Program-made: the position numbers and the translations under genes | Part shown: positions 28,343 to 37,276 of the stretch, in pieces | Numbering within the stretch: the stretch's first letter is position 1 | How the letters are laid out: each line of letters starts with the position of its first letter | Notes under the pieces: model-generated | What the model saw: only the letters and a program-made list of their open reading frames with translations | Database searches by the model: none | What the model was told of the DNA's origin: nothing | Assembly: GCA_002389665.1 (NCBI GenBank) | Contig: DGNO01000001.1 | Coordinates: forward strand, 459,564-523,563 | Source: Rhodobiaceae bacterium UBA4490 | Lineage (GTDB): Bacteria; Pseudomonadota; Alphaproteobacteria; Parvibaculales; Parvibaculaceae | Length of the DNA: 64,000 nucleotides | Direction of reading: 5' to 3'

Positions 28343-29722
28343 ATGCGCTTGTTCATTCGCCCTATCGCCGCAGCCCTATTTGCTATCTTCCTTACGTTCC
28401 CTGTCATGCAGGCCCGGGCGCAAGACGCTGGCGATGCCGGGCAGCGCGCGCGGATGGCCGATCAGCTCTTAAGCGATAACGGTTTTCTGCGGCGCATTGC
28501 CATCGATTGGCTGGCGGACAAAGGCGGCAGCAAAGCCGTACCCGCCTTGATCCGGGCACTGCGCTTCAAAACGGCTGAAGCGCCGGAAATTGTCGCCGCA
28601 CTTGAAAAACTGACCGGGGCAAAACCCGGCGACGATTGGAAGAGCTGGATGCTCTGGCTGCAGCAGCATCCGGAGATCGCACCGCATAAAGATTATGACC
28701 GCTTCCTTTCAGCCTTTTTCTCCACGCTCGATCCGAAATTCGTGTCGCTCGTCTATTCCTCGATGCCCCATAATATTCGGCTGGAAGAGATTGTCTGGGG
28801 CGGCGTCAAGAAAGACGCCATCCCGCCGCTTGATGATCCGGCCATCATTCTTGCGAGCGAAGCGGATTATCTGACTCCGGAGGAACTTGTCTTCGGCATT
28901 GAGATCAACGGCGATGCGCGGGCCTATCCGCTACGTATCATGGACTGGCATGAGATGCTGAACGACGTGGTGGGCGGCGTACCCGTCTCCCTTGCCTATT
29001 GCACGCTGTGCGGCTCGGGCATCCTCTTTGAGACGGCGCTTGAGGGCCGGGAAAAGCCATTCCGCTTCGGCTCCTCCGGTCTTCTCTACCGCTCCAACAA
29101 GCTGATGTATGACCGGGAAACGAACTCCCTTTGGAACCAGTTCACCGGTAAGCCCGCTGCAGGCCCGCTTGCAGGCTCCGGCATCACGCTTCCTACCCGC
29201 CCGCTTGTCATCACGAGCTGGCAGGCATGGCGCGCCAGCCACCCCGAAACGAAAGTACTCGCCCTCGATACCGGCTTTGAGCGCGATTACCGGCCCGGCC
29301 AGCCATACGGGGACTATTTTGCCAGCAAAGAGCTCATTTTCCCGGCCTATCTCGATGATGAACGGCTAGGCGCGAAGGATTACGTTTTCGCCTTGCGCGG
29401 CGGCGCGGCTGACAAGGCCTGGCCGCTTTCGGCCTTCAAGGGCGGTGCGGTCATCAACGACATGGCAGGCGCCGTGCCCTTGACCCTGATTGGGACGGCT
29501 GAAAGCCAGACCGTGCGCGCCTACCGCACGGACGGGCGGGTCTTTGAGAAAACCGGTAATCCCGATGAAGTGCGCTCAGGCGGTGAAACTTGGCAGGTGA
29601 CTGAGAAAGCCCTGCGCGGCCCGCAGGGAGAGGCCTTTCCCCGCCTTCCCGGCCATATCGCCTATTGGTTCGCCTGGTCGGGTTATCTGGGCGCTGGGGG
29701 TGAACTCGCCGAGGCCCGGTAA
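28343..29722 (+). CDS. DUF3179-family exported protein
   Basis: This 459-residue protein of unknown function starts at ATG 28343 after GGAGG and carries a signal peptide ([19 protein letters not shown], cleavage after ARA). Residues about 45-110 form a HEAT-repeat-like helical section ([35 protein letters not shown]). The rest is the DUF3179 domain, with [19 protein letters not shown] and the invariant YCTLCGSGI Cys pair, then [17 protein letters not shown]. The two cysteines suggest metal or redox chemistry, but no function is established. It is on the same strand as the amidases, about 80 bases downstream. Confidence 0.85.
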   Translation: MRLFIRPIAAALFAIFLTFPVMQARAQDAGDAGQRARMADQLLSDNGFLRRIAIDWLADKGGSKAVPALIRALRFKTAEAPEIVAALEKLTGAKPGDDWKSWMLWLQQHPEIAPHKDYDRFLSAFFSTLDPKFVSLVYSSMPHNIRLEEIVWGGVKKDAIPPLDDPAIILASEADYLTPEELVFGIEINGDARAYPLRIMDWHEMLNDVVGGVPVSLAYCTLCGSGILFETALEGREKPFRFGSSGLLYRSNKLMYDRETNSLWNQFTGKPAAGPLAGSGITLPTRPLVITSWQAWRASHPETKVLALDTGFERDYRPGQPYGDYFASKELIFPAYLDDERLGAKDYVFALRGGAADKAWPLSAFKGGAVINDMAGAVPLTLIGTAESQTVRAYRTDGRVFEKTGNPDEVRSGGETWQVTEKALRGPQGEAFPRLPGHIAYWFAWSGYLGAGGELAEAR

Positions 29723-29775
29723 AATTCGCGTCTTGGCCCCTTTCCAGCGCTCCGGCAGAGTGCTATTTCCCGCTT

Positions 29776-31176
29776 ATGAGCAATGAAAGCATCAAGCCCG
29801 TTCACGTGATCGGCGCCGGCATGGCCGGGTCGGAAGCCGCCTGGCAGCTGGCAAGCGCCGGTACGCCCGTCATTCTGCATGAAATGCGCCCCGTGCGCGG
29901 CACCGACGCCCACCAGACGGACGGGTTCGCAGAGCTTGTCTGCTCCAACTCGTTCCGCTCGGATGATTGGGAAAACAATGCCGTCGGCCTTTTGCATGAA
30001 GAAATGCGCCGGGCCGGTTCCATCGTCATGCAAGCCGCCGAAAAGGCGAAAGTGCCTGCCGGCGGCGCGCTTGCCGTGGACCGGGATATTTTTTCCGGCG
30101 CGGTGACCGAGGCGCTTGAGAACCATCCGCTCGTCACCGTGGAGCGCGGCGAGGTGGACCGCCTGCCGCCGGAAGAGTGGCACTCGGTTATCATCGCGAC
30201 CGGCCCCCTCACCTCGCCCGCGCTTAGCGAGGCGGTGAAAGGCCTGACGGGCGCGGACGAGCTTGCCTTTTTCGATGCGATCGCGCCGATCGTCTATAAA
30301 GACAGCATCGATTTCGATATCTGCTGGTACCAGTCCCGCTATGACAAGCCGGGCCCCGGCGGCACGGGCAAGGACTACATCAATTGCCCGATGAACAAAG
30401 AGCAATATGCCGCTTTCATCGATGCGCTTTTGACCGGCGATAAAACCGAATTCAAGGACTGGGAAAAGGATACACCTTACTTTGAAGGCTGCCTGCCTAT
30501 CGAAGTCATGGCGGAGCGCGGGCCGGAAACCTTGCGGCACGGGCCCATGAAACCCGTCGGTCTGACGAACCCCCATAACCCGGACGTGAAGCCTTATGCC
30601 ATCGTGCAACTGCGCCAGGACAATGCGCTCGGCACGCTTTACAACATGGTCGGCTTTCAAACCAAGCTGCGCCACGGCGAGCAGAAGCGCGTGTTCCAGA
30701 TGATCCCGGGGCTTGAGAAAGCCGAGTTCGCGCGGCTGGGCGGCTTGCACCGCAATACGTTCATCAATTCGCCGCGTGTGCTCGATACCTCGATGCGGCT
30801 AAAGGCCGATCCGCGCCTGCGCTTTGCGGGGCAGATCACCGGCGTTGAAGGCTATGTAGAAAGTGCGGCCATGGGACTTTTGGCCGGACGTTTCGCAGCA
30901 GCCGAGGCGCGGGGCGCTCAGCCCGTGCTGCCGCCTGTTACCTCGGCGCTCGGCGCGCTTCTCGGCCATATTACCGGCGGCGCGGAAGCGGAAACCTTTC
31001 AGCCGATGAATGTAAACTTTGGCCTTTTCCCGGAAATCGAGCCGCCCAAATCACCGGACGGCAAAAGGCTGCGCGGCAAGGAAAAAGGCCGCGCCCGCAA
31101 ACAAGCGCTCACCGCCCGCGCCCTGCGCGATGTCGAAACCTGGCTGAAAGGTCAGGAAATGGCCGCCGCTGAATAG
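29776..31176 (+). CDS. trmFO: Methylenetetrahydrofolate--tRNA-(uracil-5-)-methyltransferase
   Basis: TrmFO is a folate- and FAD-dependent enzyme that makes 5-methyluridine at tRNA position 54. The 466-residue product opens with the FAD motif [19 protein letters not shown] and contains [39 protein letters not shown] and [14 protein letters not shown], all family hallmarks with the conserved cysteines. Late segments [21 protein letters not shown] and [11 protein letters not shown] are also typical. It ends one base from the convergent gene on the other strand. Its position near the secDF block matches Hyphomicrobiales. Confidence 0.96.
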   Translation: MSNESIKPVHVIGAGMAGSEAAWQLASAGTPVILHEMRPVRGTDAHQTDGFAELVCSNSFRSDDWENNAVGLLHEEMRRAGSIVMQAAEKAKVPAGGALAVDRDIFSGAVTEALENHPLVTVERGEVDRLPPEEWHSVIIATGPLTSPALSEAVKGLTGADELAFFDAIAPIVYKDSIDFDICWYQSRYDKPGPGGTGKDYINCPMNKEQYAAFIDALLTGDKTEFKDWEKDTPYFEGCLPIEVMAERGPETLRHGPMKPVGLTNPHNPDVKPYAIVQLRQDNALGTLYNMVGFQTKLRHGEQKRVFQMIPGLEKAEFARLGGLHRNTFINSPRVLDTSMRLKADPRLRFAGQITGVEGYVESAAMGLLAGRFAAAEARGAQPVLPPVTSALGALLGHITGGAEAETFQPMNVNFGLFPEIEPPKSPDGKRLRGKEKGRARKQALTARALRDVETWLKGQEMAAAE

Positions 31177-31177
31177 C

Positions 31178-32029
31178 TTAAATACGCCCGCGCCACTGCG
31201 ACGTCAAAAAACGCCACTGCAGCCGGAAAGCGGGAACCTCCACCCGGTCGCGGAACGGATGGTCTTTGCGCGCCAGATAGCGTTTCTGATAAAGCGGCAC
31301 CGCGGCGAGCGGCAGGAAAACCGGCAGGCAGTTTTTCGGTACATCGTTCATATGATGGCGCATTTCGTTCAGCGCTTCTTGCGACAGCGCGGCCATCTCG
31401 CGCATCGCTTCATAAAGGCCCGGCCGCGCCACGCCGTTGAACAGGTCTTCCAGTTCCACCTCATGTTTGGCGAGCAGCGATTGCGGCAGCATCATATAGC
31501 CTTGCGAGGCGTGATAAGGCAGCGCCCGCAAAAACCCGGTATAGGCATAGGCCCGCGCGCCCGCTGTAATGGCTGCATCAAGGCCGGGCTCTATCTCTTT
31601 TCCGGTAAGAAGTTTCGCGCCAAGCCGCATGAGCTGGCCTTGCGTTGCCTCCACATAAGCATCGAGATCGCCGAAATCCTGAAAGAGCCCGGCTTCCAGA
31701 TCGCGCGAGCGCCCGTCGATAAGGTCGATGAGATCTTCCGCGCCAATAATGCTTTCCGGCAGAAGCTCGGCCAGACAGGCGGCAACGTCATGGCCGCGTG
31801 TCTCGCCTTTAAAAAGATGTTCCGCCGTTTCCCGCCACCATTGCAGACGGATTTCACCGAGCATGGGCTCGCTGACGAGTTCGCGAACCTTGGCGATTTC
31901 AGCGTTGAGCCCGTAAAGCGCGGTGAGCGCGCGGCGTGGCTCTTCCTTGATGACGAGCAAGCTCAAATAGCGCTCGAAATCAAGGCTGCGCAGCTCTTCC
32001 AGAACGCGGCCGAAGGGCGTCTCCGTCAC
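31178..32029 (-). CDS. Squalene/phytoene synthase-fold protein, NDUFAF6-like
   Basis: The 283-residue product has the all-helical squalene/phytoene synthase fold: RRALTALYGLNAEIAKVRE, EIRLQWWRETAEHLF and LIDGRSRDLEAGLF. The Asp-rich motif that binds prenyl diphosphate is not preserved in the first helix (ALYGLNAEIAKVRE lacks the D-x3-D pattern), so it is probably not a carotenoid or hopanoid synthase. It resembles NDUFAF6, a mitochondrial complex I assembly factor with alphaproteobacterial relatives. The start is GTG 32029. A terminator of the preceding gene lies just upstream. Convergent with trmFO. The complex I role is inference. Confidence 0.78.
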   Translation of the reverse strand: MTETPFGRVLEELRSLDFERYLSLLVIKEEPRRALTALYGLNAEIAKVRELVSEPMLGEIRLQWWRETAEHLFKGETRGHDVAACLAELLPESIIGAEDLIDLIDGRSRDLEAGLFQDFGDLDAYVEATQGQLMRLGAKLLTGKEIEPGLDAAITAGARAYAYTGFLRALPYHASQGYMMLPQSLLAKHEVELEDLFNGVARPGLYEAMREMAALSQEALNEMRHHMNDVPKNCLPVFLPLAAVPLYQKRYLARKDHPFRDRVEVPAFRLQWRFLTSQWRGRI

Positions 32030-32045
32030 CTTTCACCTCATAAAT

Positions 32046-32074
32046 AAAGGGGCCGCTGCATGAGCGGCCCCTTT
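32046..32074 (-). terminator. Terminator between the membrane protein and NDUFAF6-like genes
   Basis: AAAGGGGCCGCT pairs perfectly with AGCGGCCCCTTT over 12 bases around a five-base loop. On the minus strand it is followed by ATTTATG, just after the stop of the gene at 32101, so it should end that transcript. Confidence 0.8.
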
Positions 32075-32100
32075 GCTTTACCGGCCGGGGCCGGTGCTTA

Positions 32101-32703
32101 TCAATAGATGTTCTGCGCCGACACCATGGCGAAAAGCATCGGGATCGACAGCAGCGTATTGGTCCGCGAGAACAGCATGGCGGTCCGGGCCGCTTTTGCT
32201 TTCGCATCGGCTTCGGCATCTACCATACCGAGCGCGATTTTCTGGTTCGGCCAGATAACGAACCAGACGTTGAACCACATAATGGTGCCGAGCCACATGC
32301 CGATACCGATGGCGATATTCTTCTCGACGGCAAAGCCCTCGGTAATGCCAAGCGTAAAGGCTTCGATCAGATAGCCGTTCATCGATGCCAGAATGACACC
32401 GGTCACGATCGTGGCCATGGCGCCCCAGCGGAACCACCACAGAGCCGCCGGCGCGATGACCTTACCGATGGCCGGTTTCTGTTCGTCGGGAATGTTCGGC
32501 ATGTTCGGGATCTGCACGAAGTTGAAATACCAGAGCAGACCGATCCACATCACACCGCTGATGACATGCAGCCAGCGGAAGATAAATGCCCAGAAGCCGT
32601 GACCGAGATCACCGCCCCAATTCAGATACATTGCAAAAAGAACCGCCGCGAGGACGAAACCGGCAATCACCGTGTTCCGAAGCGACGTGAGAATGGCAGC
32701 CAT
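32101..32703 (-). CDS. Urate oxidase N-terminal-domain (PuuD-like) membrane protein
   Basis: This 200-residue multi-helix membrane protein resembles the membrane domain of PuuD-type urate hydroxylases (Pfam Urate_ox_N). Visible features are the characteristic FRWLHVISGVMWIGLLWYFNF helix, NIPDEQKPAIGK, and a further segment FVIWPNQKIALGM. I count about four to five membrane segments. It lacks the cytochrome c domain of full PuuD, so urate oxidation is not established. ATG 32703 follows GGGAGGG; the frame extends further up, but that part (to 32841) does not look like protein. The family's small members have no known role; heme binding through the conserved His is possible. Confidence 0.75.
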   Translation of the reverse strand: MAAILTSLRNTVIAGFVLAAVLFAMYLNWGGDLGHGFWAFIFRWLHVISGVMWIGLLWYFNFVQIPNMPNIPDEQKPAIGKVIAPAALWWFRWGAMATIVTGVILASMNGYLIEAFTLGITEGFAVEKNIAIGIGMWLGTIMWFNVWFVIWPNQKIALGMVDAEADAKAKAARTAMLFSRTNTLLSIPMLFAMVSAQNIY

Positions 32704-32864
32704 AATAGCCCTCCCCAAAAGTTTCACACCCAAAGGCCTCAAGAACCCGGCCCCCTGCCAATTGCCGGGAGTTATGCGACTCACTTTGAAGCGACTCGCA
32801 AAAACCAGAGCAACCCTAGGCGCATCAACTGCAAAAGCCAAGTAAAGCGTGGGGAGATTGGAAA

Positions 32865-33239
32865 CTAGTCCACAGCAATGAAGGCGCCGGCGACGGGCCT
32901 GTCTTCACTTGCAAGGATATTATAGGTCCGGCAGGCGGCGGGTGTGGTCATCACATCGAAAGAGATGCCGTGCTCCGACAGATGATCGCGAATCACTTTC
33001 GGTAAAAATGCCATCGCTTTTCCGCAGCCGATCAGCAGCACATCGAAATCGGTCTTCAGTGCAATAAGCGGATCGAAAGAGCGAATGGTGGCGTCGTTCA
33101 GATCGGCGAGCGGCCAAGGCTCCATACGCGCGGGCAGAAGAAGAAGCGAGCCTTCCACCCGCTTGCCGTCCACGCGGAACCCGCCATCGCCATAGGCATC
33201 GACGGGCGGTTGACGGAAAGCGGGGTTGGAAAACTCCAT
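32865..33239 (-). CDS. Mth938-like domain protein (DUF498 family)
   Basis: The 124-residue product from ATG 33239 is a small cytoplasmic alpha/beta protein of the Mth938/NDUFAF3 family. It has AYGDGGFRVDGKRVEGSLLLLP, FDVLLIGCGKAMAFLP and TYNILASEDRPVAGAFIAVD. The human relative NDUFAF3 helps assemble respiratory complex I. It lies seven bases after secF on the same strand and is close to an NDUFAF6-like gene, the other complex I assembly-factor relative. That pairing is suggestive, but its bacterial function is unproven. The frame is open further upstream only because it overlaps secF. Confidence 0.88.
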   Translation of the reverse strand: MEFSNPAFRQPPVDAYGDGGFRVDGKRVEGSLLLLPARMEPWPLADLNDATIRSFDPLIALKTDFDVLLIGCGKAMAFLPKVIRDHLSEHGISFDVMTTPAACRTYNILASEDRPVAGAFIAVD

Positions 33240-33246
33240 CTCGGCT

Positions 33247-34182
33247 TTAGGCGCCTTTCTTGCCGGGTTCCGGGCTGCTTGCCGTCTCGCTCCAATCGCG
33301 TTTGACACCGAGGATGAGAAGCACCGGTGCGGCAACGAAGATCGAGGAATAAGTCCCGATGATAACACCCCAGATCATCGCGAAGGTGAAGCCGCGAATA
33401 ACCTCTCCGCCGAAAATATAAAGTGCAAAAAGCGCGAGCAAGGTCGTCAGCGCGGTCATGGTCGTGCGCGTCAGCGTCTCGTTGATTGCCTTGTCGATCA
33501 GCTCGCCCAGATCCATGCGTTTATATTTACGCAGGTTCTCGCGCACCCGGTCATAAACGACGACGGTATCGTTCATCGAATAACCGACGATAGTCAGGAT
33601 CGCGGCGATGATCGGAAGGCTGAACTCGATCTGCAAAAGCGAGAAAATGCCGATCGTGGTGATAACGTCATGCACCAGGGCCAGCACCGCGCCGATGGAA
33701 AACTGCCATTCGAAGCGGAACCAGACATAGACCAGCATCAATGCCACGGCGAGCACCACGGCAGTCACGCCCGAGTTCACAAGCTCGCCGCTAACCTTGG
33801 GGCCAACGACTTCCACGCGCCTGTATTGCACGCTCTCGCCAAGCTCCTGCTTGACCAACTCGACAACCTGCTGGTCGCTGCCGGGCTCTCCGCCCTGGCT
33901 TTGAATGCGGATCAGCACATCATTGGGCGCGCCGAAGGTTTGCACCTGCACGTCCCCGAGCCCCAGCCCGTTGAGCTGGGTGCGGATGGCCGAAATGTCG
34001 GCAGCTTCCGGCGTTTCGATTTCGATCATCGTCCCGCCTTTGAAGTCGATGCCGAAATTAAGTCCCTTGGTGAAGACCAGCGCAATGGACGCCAGCACGA
34101 TCATAAGCGAAAAGGCGAAGGCCGCCTTGCGATAGGCAACGAAGGGGATCGATGTGTTTTCCGGAACAAGTTTCAGTCTCAT
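33247..34182 (-). CDS. secF: Protein translocase subunit SecF
   Basis: SecF is the partner of SecD in the proton-driven complex that pulls proteins through SecYEG. The 311-residue product has the first membrane helix (AYRKAAFAFSLMIVLASIAL), the motif FGIDFKGGTMIEI, and a periplasmic domain. Five more helices follow, including TVVVYDRVREN and the segment LTRTTMTALTTLLALFAL. ATG 34182 is chosen because GGGGA precedes it and RLKLVPENTSIPF fits the family. It lies 11 bases downstream of secD and is followed by the Mth938-like gene. Confidence 0.97.
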   Translation of the reverse strand: MRLKLVPENTSIPFVAYRKAAFAFSLMIVLASIALVFTKGLNFGIDFKGGTMIEIETPEAADISAIRTQLNGLGLGDVQVQTFGAPNDVLIRIQSQGGEPGSDQQVVELVKQELGESVQYRRVEVVGPKVSGELVNSGVTAVVLAVALMLVYVWFRFEWQFSIGAVLALVHDVITTIGIFSLLQIEFSLPIIAAILTIVGYSMNDTVVVYDRVRENLRKYKRMDLGELIDKAINETLTRTTMTALTTLLALFALYIFGGEVIRGFTFAMIWGVIIGTYSSIFVAAPVLLILGVKRDWSETASSPEPGKKGA

Positions 34183-34193
34183 GCTCGTTCCCC

Positions 34194-35810
34194 TTAAACC
34201 GTAAGTGCCGACGGGCGGCGGGATTTGTACCAAAGCGCCACGAACATCCGCGTCAATGTGAAAGCCGTGAAGACGGATGTCAGAATGCCGATGCCGAGTG
34301 TTACCGCGAAACCGCGTACCGGCCCCGCCCCAAGCTGGAACAGAATGGCCGCGGCAATGAAGGTCGTGATGTTCGCATCGAGAATGGTGCCGAGCGCACG
34401 GTTATAGCCGTTCTCGATGGCAACAAGCGGTGTTTTGCCCGCCTTCACCTCTTCACGGATACGCTCGAAAATCAGCACGTTCGCATCGACCGCCATACCG
34501 ATGGTGAGCACCACACCGGCAATGCCCGGCAATGTCAGCGTCGCGCCGAGCACCGAAAGAACGGCGCCGATCAGCATGACGTTGGTCACAAGCGCGACAT
34601 TGGCAAACCAGCCGAAGAGCCCGTAAGCAAGGCCCATATAGAGCACGACAGCGGCAAAGCCGATAATCGCTGCGATTTCACCGGCGGCAACCGAATCCGC
34701 CCCGAGGCCCGGACCGACCGTGCGCTCTTCCAGGATCGTCAGCGGCGCGGGAAGCGCGCCAGCACGCAGCAGAATGGCCAGGTCGTTCGCATCCTTAACC
34801 GAAAAACCGCCGCTGATCTGTCCGCTACCACCCAGAATGGGCTCGCGGATGACCGGCGCGCTCAGCACTACATCGTCGAGCACAATGGCAAAGGGGGCAC
34901 CCACATTCTGCGTCGTGATATCGCCGAACCGGTTTGCCCCGCTCGTATCGAGCCGGAAAGTAACGATAGGCTCGTTCGTTTGCTGATCGAAGCTGGCTTT
35001 CGCATCGACGAGGTTTTCACCGCTCAGCATGGCGCGCCGTTCGATGAGAACGCCTTGCGGCGGCTCCGTATTGGAAAGCGGCAGAATCTGCGAGCCGGCG
35101 GGCACGCGCGTCGCCTGCGCCTGGGCCGCCGTCATGGAACGGTCCACCAGGTGAAAGCTGAGCTTCGCCGTCTGGCCGAGCAGGTCTTTCAGGCGGCGCG
35201 GATCGTCAAGCCCCGGCACTTCCAGGACGATGCGATTTTCGCCCTGGCGCTGAATGGTCGGTTCCGTCGTGCCCAGCTCGTCGATACGCCGGCGCACGAT
35301 CTCGATGCTCTGGGAAACCGCCGATTGCGACATCGATACCCGAGCGGCCTCGGAGAAGGTCACGCCGATCGTGTCAGCCCCTTCCGCCGTGATCACCAGG
35401 TCCTTTTCCGGCAAGCCGCCGAAAAGGTTGGCGTCGACGAAACTGGAAAGCTCCTCCAGCGCCGCCATCGAGCGTTCCTGATCCCCGGCATCGTTGAGGA
35501 CAACCGTCACACCTTCATTCGTCTGGCGCACACGGAAGCGCACTCTGGGTTCATCCAGCTGGCGCAGCGTGTTGCGCACATCCGTCCGCAGCGTTTGCAA
35601 ACGCTCCTTGTAAAGCGCGTCGGTTTCCACCTCGAGCAGCAGGTAAGAACCGCCTTGCAGATCGAGCCCCAGCACGATCTGGCTTTGCGGCACCCAGCCG
35701 GGCAACCCGCTCAAGCTGTCTTTGGAGAAAAAATTAGGCGCGGTGTAGATGAACCCCAGCACGGCAATCAGCGTCACCAGGGTGATCTTCCAAGGAGGAA
35801 AGCGAAGCAT
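34194..35810 (-). CDS. secD: Protein translocase subunit SecD
   Basis: SecD is the large subunit of the SecDF translocation-motive complex. The 538 residues include the first membrane helix (ITLVTLIAVLGFIYTAPNF), LGLDLQGGSYLLLEV, and the P1 head domain. The C-terminal membrane block carries VDANVLIFERIREE, with conserved Asp/Arg for proton movement, and NANITTFIAAAILF-like helices. It follows yajC by about 30 bases and precedes secF, the usual yajC–secD–secF order. Start ATG 35810 agrees with the family. Confidence 0.98.
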   Translation of the reverse strand: MLRFPPWKITLVTLIAVLGFIYTAPNFFSKDSLSGLPGWVPQSQIVLGLDLQGGSYLLLEVETDALYKERLQTLRTDVRNTLRQLDEPRVRFRVRQTNEGVTVVLNDAGDQERSMAALEELSSFVDANLFGGLPEKDLVITAEGADTIGVTFSEAARVSMSQSAVSQSIEIVRRRIDELGTTEPTIQRQGENRIVLEVPGLDDPRRLKDLLGQTAKLSFHLVDRSMTAAQAQATRVPAGSQILPLSNTEPPQGVLIERRAMLSGENLVDAKASFDQQTNEPIVTFRLDTSGANRFGDITTQNVGAPFAIVLDDVVLSAPVIREPILGGSGQISGGFSVKDANDLAILLRAGALPAPLTILEERTVGPGLGADSVAAGEIAAIIGFAAVVLYMGLAYGLFGWFANVALVTNVMLIGAVLSVLGATLTLPGIAGVVLTIGMAVDANVLIFERIREEVKAGKTPLVAIENGYNRALGTILDANITTFIAAAILFQLGAGPVRGFAVTLGIGILTSVFTAFTLTRMFVALWYKSRRPSALTV

Positions 35811-35842
35811 GAAACGGTCCCGTTTCTTGAGGCGTGGCTCAA

Positions 35843-36184
35843 TTAGTTGGAGTTGGCTGCCTCAGGCGCCGGCTCTGTCTTCGAGCGAACGGTGGTGATC
35901 GTGCCTTTCACGAGACGCACCCGCACGCCCTCGGCAATCTCCACCTGGATTTCATCCCCCTCGCTCACCTTCGTCACCTTGCCGACGATGCCGCCGGCCG
36001 TCACGATCTCATCGCCGCGGCGCACCGCGTTGATCATCGCCTGGTGCTCTTTCACCCGTTTTTGCTGGGGGCGGATCATCAGAAAGTAGATGATGACGAA
36101 AACCAGAATGAACGGAAAAAGCGAAATCAGCAGGTCGCTGCTGCCGCCACCGGTGCCCTGGGCGTAAGCCGGGGTAATGAACAT
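35843..36184 (-). CDS. yajC: Preprotein translocase accessory subunit YajC
   Basis: YajC is a small membrane partner of SecDF and YidC. The 113-residue product begins MFITPAYAQG, then has the single helix LLISLFPFILVFVIIYFLM and the basic RPQQKRVKEH that follows it. The soluble part has DEIVTAGGIVGKV, typical for the family. ATG 36184 follows AGGAG; the frame stays open to 36565 but has no protein features there. It is the first gene of the sec operon and is divergent from the DUF815 ATPase gene, with about 230 bases between. Confidence 0.97.
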   Translation of the reverse strand: MFITPAYAQGTGGGSSDLLISLFPFILVFVIIYFLMIRPQQKRVKEHQAMINAVRRGDEIVTAGGIVGKVTKVSEGDEIQVEIAEGVRVRLVKGTITTVRSKTEPAPEAANSN

Positions 36185-36415
36185 CTTTATCTCCTGAAGG
36201 AGGCGCATGGCGCCGCTTGAATCCTGAGGCCGGACTATACCGGCGCGCTGGCGCTTTGCAAACCCTGTCTCGGCCCGAAACCGGGCCCAAACCTTTGAAT
36301 TACCGTCGCTTTCACTGCGTTGACCATTTCCCGGCAGCGCCCTAATGTCCGCCCGTTCCAGGGCCGCCGTGAGCCGGACGGCGGGCAGGAAGAGCGCGAC
36401 AAGGGAGTAAGCCGT

Positions 36416-37276
36416 ATGACCAAAGACCCAGAGCTCTTGGCCATCCTGGAACGGATTGCCGTTTCCTTGGAAAAGTTGGCACCGGAGCCCGAGGCCGTTC
36501 CCTCTCTGGATGGAGCCGATGCCTTTGTCTGGGAACCGGAAACGGACCGGCTCTTGCTCGTCCAAACGGTCTCGCGGGTGGATATTTCGCTTTTGCGCGG
36601 CGTCGATAATGTCCGTGACATTCTGCTGGAAAACACCCGCCGGTTTACCGAAGGCCTACCCGCAAACAACGCGCTGCTCTGGGGCGCACGGGGTATGGGG
36701 AAAAGCTCGCTGGTCAAAGCCGCCCATGCCGAGATGAACAAGGCAAAGCCGGGCGCTCTCGCACTCATTGAAATTCACCGGGAAGACATCGACACCCTGC
36801 CCCGTCTGATGACGGCGATCCGCGAAAGCGGGCGGCGCACGGTCATCTTTTGCGACGACCTCTCCTTCGATCACGACGATACGAGCTACAAATCCCTGAA
36901 AGCGGTGCTGGAAGGCGGGATCGAGGGGCGGCCTGACAATGTGATCTTCTATGCCACTTCGAACCGGCGCCACCTCATGCCGCGCGACATGATGGAAAAC
37001 GAGCGCTCGACCGCCATCAATCCGTCAGAGGCCGTGGAAGAGAAAGTCTCGCTTTCGGACCGTTTCGGCCTCTGGCTCGGCTTTCACAAATGCTCGCAGC
37101 AGGATTATCTGGAAATGGTGGCGGGCTACGCCGCGTTTCTGGAGCTGGATATCGCACCGGAAGAGCTGCAAGCCGGCGCCGTCGAATGGGCGGCAACGCG
37201 CGGCGGGCGCTCGGGCCGCGTTGCCTGGCAATATATTCAGGATGTGGCGGGACGGCTTGGAAAACCGCTGAGCTAA
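36416..37276 (+). CDS. DUF815-family AAA-type ATPase
   Basis: This 286-residue ATPase of the DUF815 family has an N-terminal leader helix, Walker A in LLWGARGMGKSSLVKAAH and Walker B in TVIFCDDLSFDHDD. Sensor-like segments FYATSNRRHLMPRDM and LSDRFGLWLGFH follow. AAA-like fold and ATP use are supported by these motifs; the partner and cellular role are unknown. ATG 36416 is preferred, since GGGAG precedes it and TKDPELLAILERIA suits the family; the upstream extension to 36320 is in the yajC leader. It is the only plus-strand gene in this stretch and ends right against the nlpD-like gene. Confidence 0.85.
   Translation: MTKDPELLAILERIAVSLEKLAPEPEAVPSLDGADAFVWEPETDRLLLVQTVSRVDISLLRGVDNVRDILLENTRRFTEGLPANNALLWGARGMGKSSLVKAAHAEMNKAKPGALALIEIHREDIDTLPRLMTAIRESGRRTVIFCDDLSFDHDDTSYKSLKAVLEGGIEGRPDNVIFYATSNRRHLMPRDMMENERSTAINPSEAVEEKVSLSDRFGLWLGFHKCSQQDYLEMVAGYAAFLELDIAPEELQAGAVEWAATRGGRSGRVAWQYIQDVAGRLGKPLS

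Noticed and set aside
29683..30750. Open frame of 355 codons on the minus strand across trmFO
   Set aside because: It is antisense to trmFO and has no motifs or ribosome site.
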